Origin: Paenalkalicoccus suaedae
Lineage (GTDB): Bacteria; Bacillota; Bacilli; Bacillales; Salisediminibacteriaceae
Assembly (NCBI RefSeq): GCF_006965545.2
Contig: NZ_CP041372.2
Span: 2,108,001 to 2,172,000, forward strand
Length of the DNA stretch: 64,000 nt
Direction of reading: 5' to 3'
Positions 9,807-19,313 of this stretch are shown piece after piece. The translations under genes and the position numbers were made by a program. Under the pieces are notes generated by a model that saw only the letters and a list, made by a program, of their open reading frames with translations, ran no database searches and was not told where the DNA came from. How positions within the stretch are numbered: position 1 is the first letter of the stretch; every line of letters begins with the position of its first letter.

Positions 9807-12566
9807 TTATGCATTTTGGTAATGCGTCACTACTGTTTCTGTACATTCTGGGCATAGGGTTGGATGATCGCTGTCTGTGCCTAGCTCATTTGAGACATAG
9901 CGGCACCTTTCGCATACTTCCCCTTCAGCTTGCTCTACTAATACAGCTACATGCTCGTAGTTTGTTGCACCAACAGGCGCTTCGTCTTCTACCTTTACAT
10001 CGACCGCAATAAACAAGCGGTGAAGCTCATTTAATGAACGAAGCAGTGCGACATCATCTGCTGAACCAGATAGAGTTAGTGTTGCATGCGCACTCTTATT
10101 GATCCCTTTTTCGTTACGAGCATCTTCGTATGCCTTTAAGACATCATCACGAAGAAGGACAAAACGATCCCACTTCTTTACAAGCTCTTCGACTCCAGTA
10201 AACTCTTGAACCTCCGGCATATCCGTTAGCTGAACAGCCTCTTCTGACACGCCAGGAATGAATCCCCAAACTTCCTCTGTCGTGTGAGAAAGGATTGGAG
10301 AAAGTAACTTAGTCAGTGTCACTAGTGTATCATACATCACCGTTTGGATGCGGCGGCGGCTGATATGATCTTCTTCTTTTAGATATAGGTAGTCCTTACC
10401 GATATCCATGTAGAAGGAGCTTAGTTCGATCGTACAGAAATTGTGAACTTTGTTATAGACCGTTGAGAACTGGTACTCATCATAGCCTTTACGAACGTCT
10501 CTCACAAGGTCATTTAACTTCACAAGCATGTACTGATCTAAACCAGACAGGTCTTCGTAGCTAACTCGGTGATTAGCTGGATCGAACCCTTCTAGGTTCC
10601 CTAAAAGGAAGCGGAATGTGTTACGAATTTTACGATATACTTCAGCAACCTGCTTTAGGATTGCATCCGATACGCGTACGTCTGCCTGGTAATCTACAGA
10701 AGCAACCCATAAACGAAGGATGTCAGCTCCAAGCTGTTGCATCACTTTATTAGGAATGATCGTATTACCAAGTGACTTACTCATTTTCTTCCCTTCGCCA
10801 TCTAATGTGAACCCGTGGCTGATGACAGATTTATAAGGTGCCTTGCCTGTCACAGCTACAGAAGTAGATAAAGACGAGTTAAACCATCCACGATATTGGT
10901 CAGATCCTTCGATATACACGTCAGCTGGTCGTACTAAATCGTCACGCTCATGCAGGACAGCTTGGTGAGAGGATCCTGAGTCAAACCATACATCCATAAT
11001 GTCTGTTTCCTTTGTAAACGTCCCGTTCGGGCTGTGTTCTGACGTAAATCCTTCAGGAAGTAACTCCTTTGCATCCCACTCAAACCAAATGTTTGATCCG
11101 TGCTCACGGAATAGGTCAGATACATGCTCAATCGTTTCATCCGTAATGATTGGCTCATTATTCTCGCCGTAGAAAACAGGGATTGGCACTCCCCATACGC
11201 GTTGTCTTGAGATACACCAGTCACCGCGATCGCGTACCATGTTATAAAGGCGCGTTTCGCCCCACTTAGGTAGCCAAGTTGTCTCTTCTACTTCACGGAG
11301 TAAATCTTCGCGGAAGTCTTTAATAGAAGCAAACCACTGAGACGTCGCACGGAAGATAACAGGCTTCTTCGTACGCCAGTCATGTGGATACGAGTGCGTA
11401 AAGAAGTTGAGCTTAAGTAGCGCTCCGACTTCCTCTAGCTTTTCACTGATTGGCTTATTTGCTGCGTCGTAAAACAGTCCTTCAAACATAGGTGCTTCAT
11501 CTGTGAAGACACCTTTATCATCAACTGGGCAAAGTACGTCAAGGCCGTACTGCTGTCCAACGATATAGTCATCTTCCCCGTGGCCTGGAGCTGTATGGAC
11601 ACAGCCTGTACCTGCATCAAGTGTCACGTGATCACCTAAGATGATCAGGGACTCACGATCATAAAGAGGGTGCTTTGCTTTTGCATGCTCAAGCTCCGCT
11701 CCTTTGTGAGTAGCGACTACTTCGTAGTCTGTCCACTCAAACTGACCAACTAACTCTTCAAGCAATCCTTCTGCAACGATATACTTTGCTCCGTTTACGG
11801 CAACTGTCACGTAGTCAAGCGTTGCGTTTAACGCGATCGCTAAGTTTGCTGGGATCGTCCAAGGTGTTGTTGTCCAGATGACAAACTTTTCGTCCCCTTG
11901 TAGTACTCCTCTACCATCTGTTACATCAAACGCTACATAGATAGAAGGAGAACGCTTATCGTGATATTCGATTTCTGCCTCTGCTAGCGCAGATTCAGAA
12001 GAAGGAGACCAATAAACTGGCTTTTTACCTTTGTAGATATAGCCTTTTTTCGCCATTTCACCAAAGACTTTAATTTGCTGTGCTTCGTATCCATGATGTA
12101 GTGTCACGTATGGATTATCCCAATCTCCGCGGACACCTAAACGCTTAAACTGCTCACGCTGGCTATCTACTTGCTCTAACGCATACTCAGCACAAAGCTT
12201 TCGGAATTCAGCAATGCTTAGCTTCTTGCGATCCACTTTGCCTTTTTTCGTTAGTGCTGTTTCAATCGGAAGTCCGTGTGTATCCCAGCCTGGAACGTAA
12301 GGCGCATGGAAGCCTGTCATGGATTTATGTCGCACGATAAAATCTTTGAGGATTTTATTTAATGCGTGACCCATATGGATATCACCGTTTGCATACGGTG
12401 GTCCATCGTGAAGAATAAACGTTGGTCGACCTGCTGTACGCTCCTGTACCTTCTCGTACAAACGTCTTTCTTCCCAATCCTTTTGCATATCCGGCTCACG
12501 ATTCGGTAAATTACCGCGCATCGCGAATTCTGTTTTTGGCATTTTTAATGTGTCTTTATAATTCAT
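9807..12566 (-). CDS. ileS: Isoleucyl-tRNA synthetase
   Basis: Charges tRNA-Ile. The 919-residue class I synthetase has the HIGH-type motif HMGH (64-67), an editing CP1 domain in the middle, the KMSKS motif ([10 protein letters not shown], near 590-600), an anticodon-binding domain, and a C-terminal zinc finger with C885, C888, C905 and C908. This is the bacterial type with the C-terminal zinc site. It is transcribed from a strong sigma-A promoter through a T-box leader with an isoleucine specifier codon. Confidence 0.98.
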   Translation of the reverse strand: MNYKDTLKMPKTEFAMRGNLPNREPDMQKDWEERRLYEKVQERTAGRPTFILHDGPPYANGDIHMGHALNKILKDFIVRHKSMTGFHAPYVPGWDTHGLPIETALTKKGKVDRKKLSIAEFRKLCAEYALEQVDSQREQFKRLGVRGDWDNPYVTLHHGYEAQQIKVFGEMAKKGYIYKGKKPVYWSPSSESALAEAEIEYHDKRSPSIYVAFDVTDGRGVLQGDEKFVIWTTTPWTIPANLAIALNATLDYVTVAVNGAKYIVAEGLLEELVGQFEWTDYEVVATHKGAELEHAKAKHPLYDRESLIILGDHVTLDAGTGCVHTAPGHGEDDYIVGQQYGLDVLCPVDDKGVFTDEAPMFEGLFYDAANKPISEKLEEVGALLKLNFFTHSYPHDWRTKKPVIFRATSQWFASIKDFREDLLREVEETTWLPKWGETRLYNMVRDRGDWCISRQRVWGVPIPVFYGENNEPIITDETIEHVSDLFREHGSNIWFEWDAKELLPEGFTSEHSPNGTFTKETDIMDVWFDSGSSHQAVLHERDDLVRPADVYIEGSDQYRGWFNSSLSTSVAVTGKAPYKSVISHGFTLDGEGKKMSKSLGNTIIPNKVMQQLGADILRLWVASVDYQADVRVSDAILKQVAEVYRKIRNTFRFLLGNLEGFDPANHRVSYEDLSGLDQYMLVKLNDLVRDVRKGYDEYQFSTVYNKVHNFCTIELSSFYMDIGKDYLYLKEEDHISRRRIQTVMYDTLVTLTKLLSPILSHTTEEVWGFIPGVSEEAVQLTDMPEVQEFTGVEELVKKWDRFVLLRDDVLKAYEDARNEKGINKSAHATLTLSGSADDVALLRSLNELHRLFIAVDVKVEDEAPVGATNYEHVAVLVEQAEGEVCERCRYVSNELGTDSDHPTLCPECTETVVTHYQNA

Positions 12567-12627
12567 GATAAATCCTCCTTAGAGAGTTAATAGATTACCT
12601 GTCGTGTATAATGGGATGTAAAAACAC

Positions 12628-12862
12628 AAAAAAACTCGCCCCTAAAAAGGGACGAGTTACACCCGCGGTACCACCCAATGTAGTGCAAACCTGCACTCAC
12701 TTAGCATGACGTATCGATCATGACTCGGTGCAGCCTACTAAGCATCGCTTTTCGGTGCACTGCTCCAGGGTGATCTTCAAATCGACTTCTTTGCTAGGCT
12801 CACACCGTCCCTAGCTCGCTTTAAAAGCTCATTCGACTTTACTATCCCTATCAACGCAAACT
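12628..12862 (-). promoter_or_regulatory. T-box leader of ileS (Ile specifier)
   Basis: On the minus strand the leader ends with the canonical T-box GGGTGGTACCGCGGG (12662-12676) and a terminator (CTCGTCCC pairing with GGGGCGAG, 12635-12656) followed by seven Ts. In the stem I region the segment GAAGATCACC supplies an ATC isoleucine codon at 12772-12774, in the expected specifier position. Uncharged tRNA-Ile should stabilise the antiterminator and turn ileS on. Confidence 0.92.
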
Positions 12863-12877
12863 GTAAATTTCTTATAA

Positions 12878-12906
12878 AGTATATCTGAGGATGATGTCTG
12901 AGTCAA
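12878..12906 (-). promoter_or_regulatory. Sigma-A promoter of ileS
   Basis: TTGACT (12901-12906) and TATACT (12878-12883), separated by 17 bp, lie just upstream of the T-box leader, in the gap after the divIVA stop. Confidence 0.75.
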
Positions 12907-12912
12907 GTACTA

Positions 12913-13413
12913 CTAGCGGCTCTCGTAGGACAATTGCTCGCGATCTTCTGCGTCATCCGCAAGCTCATCCCAGTCATCGGTATGTAGCATTTCAAGCTGC
13001 GCTTCAAGCAGCATTTTAAATCTTGTACGGTAGACAGATGATTGCTTTTTAAGCTCTTCAATCTCGTACGACACTTTTCGCGATTTTGCTAGCGCATCGT
13101 TAATAATCCGATCAGCGTTCTTCTCCGATTCCTTTACGATGAGCTTTGCTTCTTTAGAGGCACTTCGCTTTACCTCTTCCGCAGTCTCTTGGGCCACTAA
13201 AATAGATTTATTTAGCGTAGTCTCTATGTTTGAAAAGTGCGTAAGCTTATCCTCAAGCTCGTTGACACGATCAAACAGCTCTTTTTTCTCTCGAATGATA
13301 AGCTCGTAATCTTTGATGATTTGATCTAAAAATTCATTAACCTCGTCTTCATCATAACCTCGGAATCCACGTGTGAATTCTTTATTATGAATATCTAATG
13401 GCGATAGTGGCAT
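12913..13413 (-). CDS. divIVA: Division-site/polar organiser DivIVA
   Basis: Coiled-coil scaffold that binds negatively curved membrane at septa and poles, positions MinJ/MinCD and anchors the origin during sporulation. The 166-residue protein has the conserved N-terminal membrane-binding segment with F17-R18 followed by GYDEDEVNEFLDQ, then long coiled coils (about 35-145) and an acidic tail. It stands last in the ylm/sepF cluster but has its own promoter candidate at 13442-13470. Confidence 0.96.
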   Translation of the reverse strand: MPLSPLDIHNKEFTRGFRGYDEDEVNEFLDQIIKDYELIIREKKELFDRVNELEDKLTHFSNIETTLNKSILVAQETAEEVKRSASKEAKLIVKESEKNADRIINDALAKSRKVSYEIEELKKQSSVYRTRFKMLLEAQLEMLHTDDWDELADDAEDREQLSYESR

Positions 13414-13441
13414 TAATGTTGCACCTCCGAAAATTTACGTA

Positions 13442-13470
13442 ATTTATCTTTGATTCGACAAGCAAGTCAA
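13442..13470 (-). promoter_or_regulatory. Sigma-A promoter of divIVA
   Basis: Minus-strand TTGACT (13465-13470), then a 17-bp spacer, then ATAAAT (13442-13447; TAAATT with 18 bp is equally possible), about 30 bp before the divIVA start. Confidence 0.5.
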
Positions 13471-13519
13471 ATATCCTCTAAGTTAGTAATAAAAATGCGA
13501 ATTTATTTAAAATATGTAG

Positions 13520-14296
13520 CTATGCGCCAATTATTCCAACTATGATACGTTGTTTACCCTTCTTCGTCTCGCCACCAAGCTCGATAATTTGACAGCGACC
13601 ACTTCCTCTAAGTGAAAGAACATCTCCTTCTTTCAAAAGATATGCAGGATCCTCAATAATTTGCCAATTAACCTTTACCTTCTCAGATTGGATAAGTGGT
13701 TTTACTTTAGCACGTGATAGCTTAAATACTTCCGCCAACACAGCATCCAGTCGAAGGGATGATATAGTGCCTGACTGCTCTCTCATCTCTTCGTCAGGTG
13801 TCACGAGAGAACCTGGTTGTAAGGAATCTAGCGTTATTCCGTGTTTACCGACGTGGGTAAACTCCTGTTCTACAAAACCAGAAACTTCTTTTGCAACAAT
13901 GATCTGCGCTCTTTCGGATGCGATAATGATATCTCCGAATTTTTCTCGCTTCATTCCAAGCCCCATTAAAGAACCGAGTACTTGAGGGTGTTCAATCGAC
14001 GTATATTTTTCAGGATAACGGATATCATAACAAGCTAGCTCAAAATCTTCTATGCTTGGATCTAAATAATCTGGGTGCAGAAGCGCTCGTTTTCTTTCTG
14101 CACCCTCATACGCCCCGTGAAAAGAGACGAGCACTTCCGATTTAGCCCCAATAAGCGATAGTAAAATTCGTTGCTTTCTAGGATCTAAAAAGTCTGTTAG
14201 CTTTGCGCGATACTCTCGTTCTACGATTTCTTTCCAATCAAGCACTTGGTCGACAAACGCGTGCTCTTCCTTTCGATAGTGCTGATAGACTGACAA
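13520..14296 (-). CDS. ylmH: S4-domain RNA-binding protein YlmH
   Basis: RNA-binding protein of the YlmH family, which in B. subtilis binds stalled 50S-peptidyl-tRNA complexes and takes part in ribosome quality control. The 258-residue protein has an N-terminal YlmH domain and a C-terminal S4 domain (about 181-240, with SLRLDAVLAEVFKLSR and a VKVNW strand). It lies between ylmG and divIVA in conserved order. Confidence 0.92.
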   Translation of the reverse strand: MSVYQHYRKEEHAFVDQVLDWKEIVEREYRAKLTDFLDPRKQRILLSLIGAKSEVLVSFHGAYEGAERKRALLHPDYLDPSIEDFELACYDIRYPEKYTSIEHPQVLGSLMGLGMKREKFGDIIIASERAQIIVAKEVSGFVEQEFTHVGKHGITLDSLQPGSLVTPDEEMREQSGTISSLRLDAVLAEVFKLSRAKVKPLIQSEKVKVNWQIIEDPAYLLKEGDVLSLRGSGRCQIIELGGETKKGKQRIIVGIIGA

Positions 14297-14308
14297 GACA
14301 ATCGCTCC

Positions 14309-14575
14309 TTAGATCAAAAAGTTATAAAATAAGAACTGAACACCATTTTGCGCAAAACGGAGCACAAAGATTGCAATAAGTGGCGAAATATCGATCATTC
14401 CAAGTGGTGGAATAATTCTGCGGAACGGCTCAAAGTATGGTTCTACCATACGACCAAGAGCTTGTCCGAAATTCGACTCGCGTGCATTAGGGAGCCAAGA
14501 CATAAATATATAAATAATACACATGAACCAGTAAACATTCATTGCTGTTAATATAACATTTAATAAGACTTCCAT
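14309..14575 (-). CDS. ylmG: YggT-family membrane protein YlmG
   Basis: Small (88-residue) membrane protein of the YggT family, two hydrophobic segments flanking a conserved SWLPNARESNFGQALGRMVEP-type loop. Its location next to sepF and divIVA suggests a role in septum or envelope organisation, but the biochemical function is not known. Confidence 0.9.
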   Translation of the reverse strand: MEVLLNVILTAMNVYWFMCIIYIFMSWLPNARESNFGQALGRMVEPYFEPFRRIIPPLGMIDISPLIAIFVLRFAQNGVQFLFYNFLI

Positions 14576-14590
14576 TTCTTTCTCACCTTC

Positions 14591-15019
14591 CTAGTCTTGA
14601 AATAACTCTGAAATCGATCCTGAAACATTAATGTTATCAGGCGTGCATAAAAAGATATTGTCCCCAAGCTTTTGAATATCTCCACCTATAGCGTAAACTG
14701 TTCCGCTTAAAAAGTCGACTATTCGTTTCGCCTGTTCACGTGGGATGCGCTGCAGATTAATGACAACGGCGCGACGATCTTTTAAGTGATCCGCAATCTC
14801 CTGCACCTCATCGTACGAATGAGGCTCTAAAAGAATCATCTTCGACGTTTGTTGAATGGAGCTTAAGCTAACAACATTAGGCTTGTCCCCTTTTGTTTGC
14901 TTTTTGTTTGTAACGGGGAGGTGGATGTCTTCGTCACGATTTTGCTCGACTTCAACCTCTCGCTCTTCATAATCATCTTCCATTTCAAAGAAACGTTTGA
15001 TCTTCGTTTTAATCGTCAC
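14591..15019 (-). CDS. sepF: Cell division protein SepF
   Basis: SepF bundles FtsZ filaments into rings and tethers them to the membrane. The 142-residue protein has a short N-terminal amphipathic start ([13 protein letters not shown]), a charged linker, and the C-terminal SepF/DUF552 domain (about 60-135) with the conserved [20 protein letters not shown] stretch. Neighbours ylmE and ylmG are in the usual order. Confidence 0.95.
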   Translation of the reverse strand: MTIKTKIKRFFEMEDDYEEREVEVEQNRDEDIHLPVTNKKQTKGDKPNVVSLSSIQQTSKMILLEPHSYDEVQEIADHLKDRRAVVINLQRIPREQAKRIVDFLSGTVYAIGGDIQKLGDNIFLCTPDNINVSGSISELFQD

Positions 15020-15024
15020 TTACG

Positions 15025-15714
15025 TCACCCCTTTTTTTCGTTACCAACTAAGCATGAGCCAAGTCGAATATACGTTGCGCCTTCTTCAATAGCTACCTCA
15101 TAATCATTAGACATTCCCATAGACAGCTCTGTACACGGTGCATGAGCGAAGTTTTTTGACGCGATCTCTTGCTGAAGCTCTCTTAGCGCACGAAACGCGG
15201 GTCTGACTGTTTCAGGATCCTCGACGTGCGGAGCCATTGTCATTAACCCAACGATTCGAACCGCCTTATACTCTGCTAGCTTCTCAATGAACGGCAACAC
15301 CTCGTCCGGTGTTAACCCAGACTTCGATTCTTCGCCAGTTACATTAACTTGAACGAAGGCAGAGATAGTTCGCCCATCTTCCACTCGTTTTTCAATCTCT
15401 TTCGCAATCGACTCACGTTCGATCGAATGTACAAAGTCAAACGCATGAATCATCTCTTTTACTTTCCGAGATTGAAGGGTCCCGATAAAGTGCCAAGTAG
15501 CATCATGCTTAATATCATCAAATTTATTCATACCTTCTTCTAACCGATTTTCACCTAAATCTGTAATACCGGCTTTAAGTGCTTCTTTTGCTGTCTCTAT
15601 CGAAACGTATTTAGTCACCGCAACAATTGTCACATCGTTCGGATTACGATCCACTTTATGACATGCTTGTGCAATGCGCGTACGAATTTCTTCAAGGTTA
15701 TTTACTACAGACAA
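15025..15714 (-). CDS. ylmE: PLP-binding protein YlmE (YggS/PLPBP family)
   Basis: Pyridoxal-phosphate homeostasis protein of the alanine-racemase fold. The PLP lysine lies in VAVTKYV (about K35), with the family motifs LGENRLEEG, HFIGTLQSRK and LSMGMSNDY. I choose the TTG start at 15714: an AGGAGG site lies 7 nt upstream and the product (229 residues) begins MSVVNNLEEI like other YlmE proteins. An upstream in-frame ATG (15783) would add 23 non-conserved residues and overlap ylmC. Confidence 0.93.
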   Translation of the reverse strand: MSVVNNLEEIRTRIAQACHKVDRNPNDVTIVAVTKYVSIETAKEALKAGITDLGENRLEEGMNKFDDIKHDATWHFIGTLQSRKVKEMIHAFDFVHSIERESIAKEIEKRVEDGRTISAFVQVNVTGEESKSGLTPDEVLPFIEKLAEYKAVRIVGLMTMAPHVEDPETVRPAFRALRELQQEIASKNFAHAPCTELSMGMSNDYEVAIEEGATYIRLGSCLVGNEKKG

Positions 15715-15779
15715 GGAAAGACCTCCTTCTTTACCATTTAGGACTCTACCCTTAATAATAAAGAAAGTTGGTCGTACTA

Positions 15780-16034
15780 TCAATCTTTTCCTATAGAAGC
15801 CGCTTCAGCGATTTGAACGAGAATGACATCCTGTCCAATTTTCTTAATTTGTACCCACGGTATAAATAGCTCCGCTTCTTTATTAAAAAGGGATCTCACC
15901 CTTCCTTGGCCGATAATAATAGCTTGTACAAGCCCTTTATCTAAATCGACATCTAAGTCTACGACGTGGCCTAATAGCTTTCCAGTCGAGACATTCACCA
16001 CTTCTTTTGTTGCAAGCTCTGTCATCGTAATCAT
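15780..16034 (-). CDS. ylmC: PRC-barrel sporulation protein YlmC/YmxH
   Basis: An 84-residue PRC-barrel-type protein of the YlmC/YmxH family (MTELATKEVVNVSTGKLLG start, then a small beta-barrel). Members lie next to sporulation genes in Bacillaceae; the exact role is unknown. Here it follows sigG, and ylmD, which separates ylmC from ylmE in B. subtilis, is absent. Confidence 0.85.
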   Translation of the reverse strand: MITMTELATKEVVNVSTGKLLGHVVDLDVDLDKGLVQAIIIGQGRVRSLFNKEAELFIPWVQIKKIGQDVILVQIAEAASIGKD

Positions 16035-16088
16035 GATACATCCCCCTAACTCAATTTACTCTACTTCTACACCGTACGATTCAAACAC

Positions 16089-16120
16089 GCAAAAAATACC
16101 GAGAATTCGTCTCGGTATTT
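16089..16120 (-). terminator. Rho-independent terminator after sigG
   Basis: AAATACCGAG (16094-16103) pairs with CTCGGTATTT (16111-16120); leftward, the hairpin is followed by TTTTTTGCG. It lies immediately after the sigG stop and separates the spoIIG-sigG unit from ylmC. Confidence 0.8.
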
Positions 16121-16131
16121 CGCAAAACCTA

Positions 16132-16920
16132 TTAGTCACGTGCTAGCTGATTCATATCTTTTACTGCCGATTTTTCAAGCCTCGATACTTGCGCTTGAGA
16201 AATTCCAATTTCCTCTGCTACTTCCATTTGCGTCTTGCCTTCAAAGTAGCGCATACGAACGATTTTTTTCTCCCTATCATTTAGGCGGAGCATCGCTTCT
16301 TTTAACGCTAGCTGATCGCACCAATTCGTATCTTTTTCTCGGTCATCACGAATTTGATCCATCACAAAAATTGGATCTCCACCATCCTGATAAATCGGTT
16401 CAAATAAGGAGACAGGATCTTGAATCGCATCAAGTGCAAATACAATATCCTCAGTAGGAATATCTAATTCTTTGGCAATCTCTTGCACGGTTGGCTCTTG
16501 TTCTCGTGGTCTAGTTGCCATGAGAGAGTCTCGGACTTGAAGCGCTCTATACGCTGTATCTCTTAGTGATCTTGAGACTCGAATTGGGTTATTATCTCGC
16601 AAGTAGCGTCTTATTTCCCCTATAATCATCGGGACTGCATACGTCGAGAATTTGACATTTTGTGAGAGATCAAAGTTATCGATCGATTTCATTAGTCCAA
16701 TACAGCCTACTTGAAATAGATCGTCGACATTCTCTCCTCGATGGTTAAATCGTTGAATCACGCTAAGTACAAGTCTTAAATTTCCACTAACCAGTTTTTC
16801 ACGTGCATCGTCGTCCTCTTCCTCTTGCATTTGTTTAAATAAAATCCGCATTTCTGTATTTTTTAATACTGGAAGTGTGGAAGTATCCACGCCACAAATC
16901 TCCACTTTATTTCGCGCCAT
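16132..16920 (-). CDS. sigG: RNA polymerase late forespore sigma factor sigma-G
   Basis: Directs late forespore transcription (sasp, ger genes). The 262-residue sigma-70-family protein has the SigG-type N-terminus MARNKVEICGVDTSTLPVL, region 2 with NVDDLFQVGCIGLMKSIDNFD, region 3, and a region 4 helix-turn-helix at GKTQMEVAEEIGISQAQVSRLE. It follows sigE. A TGCATA-N17-GATACTG sequence upstream could be its own sigma-F/sigma-G promoter, and a hairpin lies just before the ribosome site (16938-16965). Confidence 0.97.
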   Translation of the reverse strand: MARNKVEICGVDTSTLPVLKNTEMRILFKQMQEEEDDDAREKLVSGNLRLVLSVIQRFNHRGENVDDLFQVGCIGLMKSIDNFDLSQNVKFSTYAVPMIIGEIRRYLRDNNPIRVSRSLRDTAYRALQVRDSLMATRPREQEPTVQEIAKELDIPTEDIVFALDAIQDPVSLFEPIYQDGGDPIFVMDQIRDDREKDTNWCDQLALKEAMLRLNDREKKIVRMRYFEGKTQMEVAEEIGISQAQVSRLEKSAVKDMNQLARD

Positions 16921-16937
16921 GATGATCCCTCCAGTCA

Positions 16938-16985
16938 GGAGATTACTTACAAGCTCAGTATCTCCTTAAGGAAGAATTATATGCA
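16938..16985 (-). promoter_or_regulatory. Candidate sigma-F/G promoter and leader hairpin of sigG
   Basis: On the minus strand TGCATA (16980-16985), 17 bp and GATACTG (16956-16962) resemble the forespore sigma consensus TGMATA and CATACTA. Overlapping it, GGAGATACT and AGTAATCTCC (16938-16965) form a bulged stem immediately before the GGAGGG ribosome site. Transcripts reading through from sigE would carry the whole hairpin; those starting at the local promoter would not. Confidence 0.4.
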
Positions 16986-17004
16986 GACGTCTACATGCGT
17001 TCTT

Positions 17005-17715
17005 TCACATCATTTTGTTAAATTCTTTTTGAAGGCGTCTAATAATCCGCTTTTCTAGGCGAGAAATATAGGACTGAGAGATACCTAATAAGTCTGCAAC
17101 ATCTTTTTGTGTACGCTCTTTTTCCCCCGATAGACCAAAGCGAAGTTCCATAATTTGCTTCTCTCGATCATTTAATGAGAGTAGTGCATGTTTAAGGAGG
17201 CGTCGATCTACGGTCTCCTCCATTCCTTTTGTAATAATATCCTCTTCCGTACCCAGCACATCAGATAATAGTAGTTCGTTGCCGTCCCAATCAATATTTA
17301 AAGGCTCGTCAAAAGATACCTCTGATCGGCGTTTATTATTTCGACGCAAATACATGAGAATTTCGTTCTCAATACATCTAGATCCATAAGTAGCAAGCTT
17401 TATTTTTTTCTCAGGATTAAACGTATTAACTGCTTTAATTAGCCCGATGGTTCCGATGCTTATTAGATCCTCAATGTTTATCCCTGTATTTTCAAACTTA
17501 CGGGAGATATATACAACAAGCCTTAAATTCCGCTCAATTAGCGTTGCGCGTGCCGCTTCATCAGGTAGCTTAGCAAGGACCGCAGCCTCCTCATCCTTGG
17601 ACAACGGTGGTGGTAATGCCTCGCTTCCACCGATATAATAGACCTCTTTCCCTTTTACATGAAACCTCATTAGAAGCTTATAATACCAGCGCTTTACATA
17701 CATTTTCTCAAACAT
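17005..17715 (-). CDS. sigE: RNA polymerase early mother-cell sigma factor, pro-sigma-E
   Basis: Drives early mother-cell transcription after asymmetric division. Start chosen at ATG 17715, which has an AGGGGG ribosome site; an ATG 15 nt upstream sits inside that site. The 236-residue protein keeps the amphipathic pro-sequence and the [15 protein letters not shown] cleavage region, with the expected cut between Y26 and Y27. Region 2 ([20 protein letters not shown]) and the region 4 helix-turn-helix ([21 protein letters not shown]) are intact. The SpoIIGA gene that cleaves it is directly upstream, 11 nt away. Confidence 0.97.
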   Translation of the reverse strand: MFEKMYVKRWYYKLLMRFHVKGKEVYYIGGSEALPPPLSKDEEAAVLAKLPDEAARATLIERNLRLVVYISRKFENTGINIEDLISIGTIGLIKAVNTFNPEKKIKLATYGSRCIENEILMYLRRNNKRRSEVSFDEPLNIDWDGNELLLSDVLGTEEDIITKGMEETVDRRLLKHALLSLNDREKQIMELRFGLSGEKERTQKDVADLLGISQSYISRLEKRIIRRLQKEFNKMM

Positions 17716-17726
17716 GATTATCCCCC

Positions 17727-18587
17727 TCATCCTTCCATAGATTCGTGTAGTAAGCAGTTGTATCTATCTGTATCACTTAATGTTTCACTTAGGGCAACAT
17801 AGACGTGACATGATTCCTTTTGACCGTTCCTTTCTAAGTTACAAGAGCTTGGTTTCCAAACAACTCGTAGTGCCTGTCCAGCAACCGTTCTAATTGGTAC
17901 AACCGTCATGTCAATCGACAGGTTGTCCATATTATTCGTTATAAGCTTCTGTATCTGCTCTTCTGCTAATACTTCTTGAAGCTTGTCTTCATTGACAAAT
18001 ATAATCGGTCGTTTTGTCAATGGATCCATTGCCTGATTACCAGTATCAATAAATCCTTTCAATCTCACCGTTGCTTCCTTAGATGCTAGTATGACAGGCA
18101 CTATTTTTTCTTCCATTCGTTTAATCGCGCGAAGTAAAAAATCTCGGTGTTTTACAAATAGCCAGAGACCTGGAAATGAGATCACGATAAACCCCCACGA
18201 TAAAGGGGACCCATATGGGCTAAATCCAGGGTTCTTTAAAGCTGTCGCGAACGATTGATCGACTGTCAGAAAATAATGTACCGCAAGCATCCCTCCACCG
18301 ATCGCAAACTGTACAAAATAAAACGTCCCAGTCAGTTGTAGCAGCCGGATAATACGTCGTTTACCAAACGTCGCACGGATGATAAGGAGTGAATAAAGAA
18401 TTTTAACTACTGGCATCAGTAAAAATCCAATCTCTGGTACTAGCATGACCCACAGATACAGAGAAGCGAGTAACGCACCACCAAGCTTTCGTTTTATGCT
18501 TGGTTGTTCCTTCATAACCAATGCGGTCAACGTTAAAATCATGTAGTCCATGATGATATTCATTGCAAAGAGAATATCAACAAACAT
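17727..18587 (-). CDS. spoIIGA: Sporulation sigma-E processing aspartic protease SpoIIGA
   Basis: Membrane-embedded protease that activates pro-sigma-E in the mother cell on a signal from SpoIIR. The 286-residue protein has five N-terminal membrane segments (about 1-150) and a cytoplasmic aspartic-protease-like domain with the catalytic FIDTGN motif. It is a little shorter than the B. subtilis protein (309). It forms a two-gene unit with sigE. Confidence 0.95.
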   Translation of the reverse strand: MFVDILFAMNIIMDYMILTLTALVMKEQPSIKRKLGGALLASLYLWVMLVPEIGFLLMPVVKILYSLLIIRATFGKRRIIRLLQLTGTFYFVQFAIGGGMLAVHYFLTVDQSFATALKNPGFSPYGSPLSWGFIVISFPGLWLFVKHRDFLLRAIKRMEEKIVPVILASKEATVRLKGFIDTGNQAMDPLTKRPIIFVNEDKLQEVLAEEQIQKLITNNMDNLSIDMTVVPIRTVAGQALRVVWKPSSCNLERNGQKESCHVYVALSETLSDTDRYNCLLHESMEG

Positions 18588-18610
18588 GCCCCACTCTCCC
18601 CCCTTCTTGC

Positions 18611-18638
18611 ATAGTAAAAGTGTAAAAGATCATGTCTA
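18611..18638 (-). promoter_or_regulatory. Possible spoIIGA promoter
   Basis: TAGACA (18633-18638), 16 bp and TACTAT (18611-18616) lie just upstream of the spoIIGA ribosome site. Two TTAGACA-type heptamers here differ by one base from the TTCGACA form of a Spo0A box. The B. subtilis gene is Spo0A-activated, but the boxes here are only approximate. Confidence 0.3.
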
Positions 18639-18779
18639 AAAAGTGTGTCTAACAGTGAGGAAAATTAGCACTAGTTTTGGCGGTTTATGTAAGGAAAGGC
18701 TTTTATGTATAGAAGAAGTTATTTTGAGGAGGTCTATAGTGAAGGTTTATCGTTACCACGTATATAATGGCTGAGTGTG

Positions 18780-19140
18780 TGCATTTATCGGCAGCTCGCG
18801 TGCATTTTCCTTTTCACCACGTGCATTTCCACCCCCTCTGTCTGCATTCTTTTCAACCGTGTGCATTTATCTCTGCGTGGTGTGCATTTATAGGCTGCTC
18901 GCGTGCATTCTCCTCTTCACCATGTGCATTTCTACTCTCTCTGTCTGCATTCTTTTCTGCCGTGTGCATTTCCTTCTGCGTGGTGTGCATTTCTTGTTGG
19001 CTCGCGTGCATTTTCCTCTTCACCACGTGCATTTCCTCCTCTTCTGTCTGCATTCATTTCAGCCGCGTGCATTTTCCCCATACAGCATGCATTTCTCAGA
19101 CGCTCGTATGCATTCCACCACCCACTCTCTATCTGCATTC
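18780..19140. repeat. Phased intergenic repeat array 1 (TGCATT units, 103-bp supercycle)
   Basis: In the gene-free 18588-19313 region, 18 copies of TGCATT (mostly GTGCATT) start at 18780, 18801, 18822, 18843, 18862, 18883, 18904, 18925, 18946, 18965, 18986, 19007, 19028, 19049, 19068, 19088, 19109 and 19134. Spacing is 21, 21, 21, 19, 21, 21, 21, 21, 19 and so on: five units make a 103-bp supercycle whose internal sequence also repeats (18801 to 18904 to 19007). The spacers are pyrimidine-rich on the plus strand. The right end decays (20, 21, 25). Long open frames here are by-products of the repeat. The rest of the gap holds only the spoIIGA promoter candidate and the ftsZ terminator. Confidence 0.95.
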
Positions 19141-19220
19141 TTTCCATCATACTAACTCACTCAATTCCCTCACATACTCCAACCACCAACTACTCTCTCC
19201 ATCTAATGCTCCTAAACACA

Positions 19221-19262
19221 AAAAAAGAGAAACCGATATCATGCATCGGTTTCTCTTTTTAT
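19221..19262. terminator. Bidirectional terminator after ftsZ
   Basis: AAAAAGAGAAACCGAT (19223-19238) pairs with ATCGGTTTCTCTTTTT (19246-19261), with T runs on both sides. It ends the leftward dcw transcript about 50 bp after the ftsZ stop and lies about 80 bp from repeat array 1. Confidence 0.85.
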
Positions 19263-19313
19263 ATTACTTATTTAATTAGCACAATCCCAAAACTCTTATT
19301 CTTATAACGCCCC

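Noticed and set aside
18630-18655. Two Spo0A boxes before spoIIGA
   Set aside because: Each heptamer deviates from TTCGACA; kept only as a remark in the promoter entry.
18767-19307. Long plus- and minus-strand reading frames across array 1
   Set aside because: They follow the 21-bp repeat, change frame every 103 bp, have no ribosome site and give low-complexity His/Cys/Phe-rich peptides.
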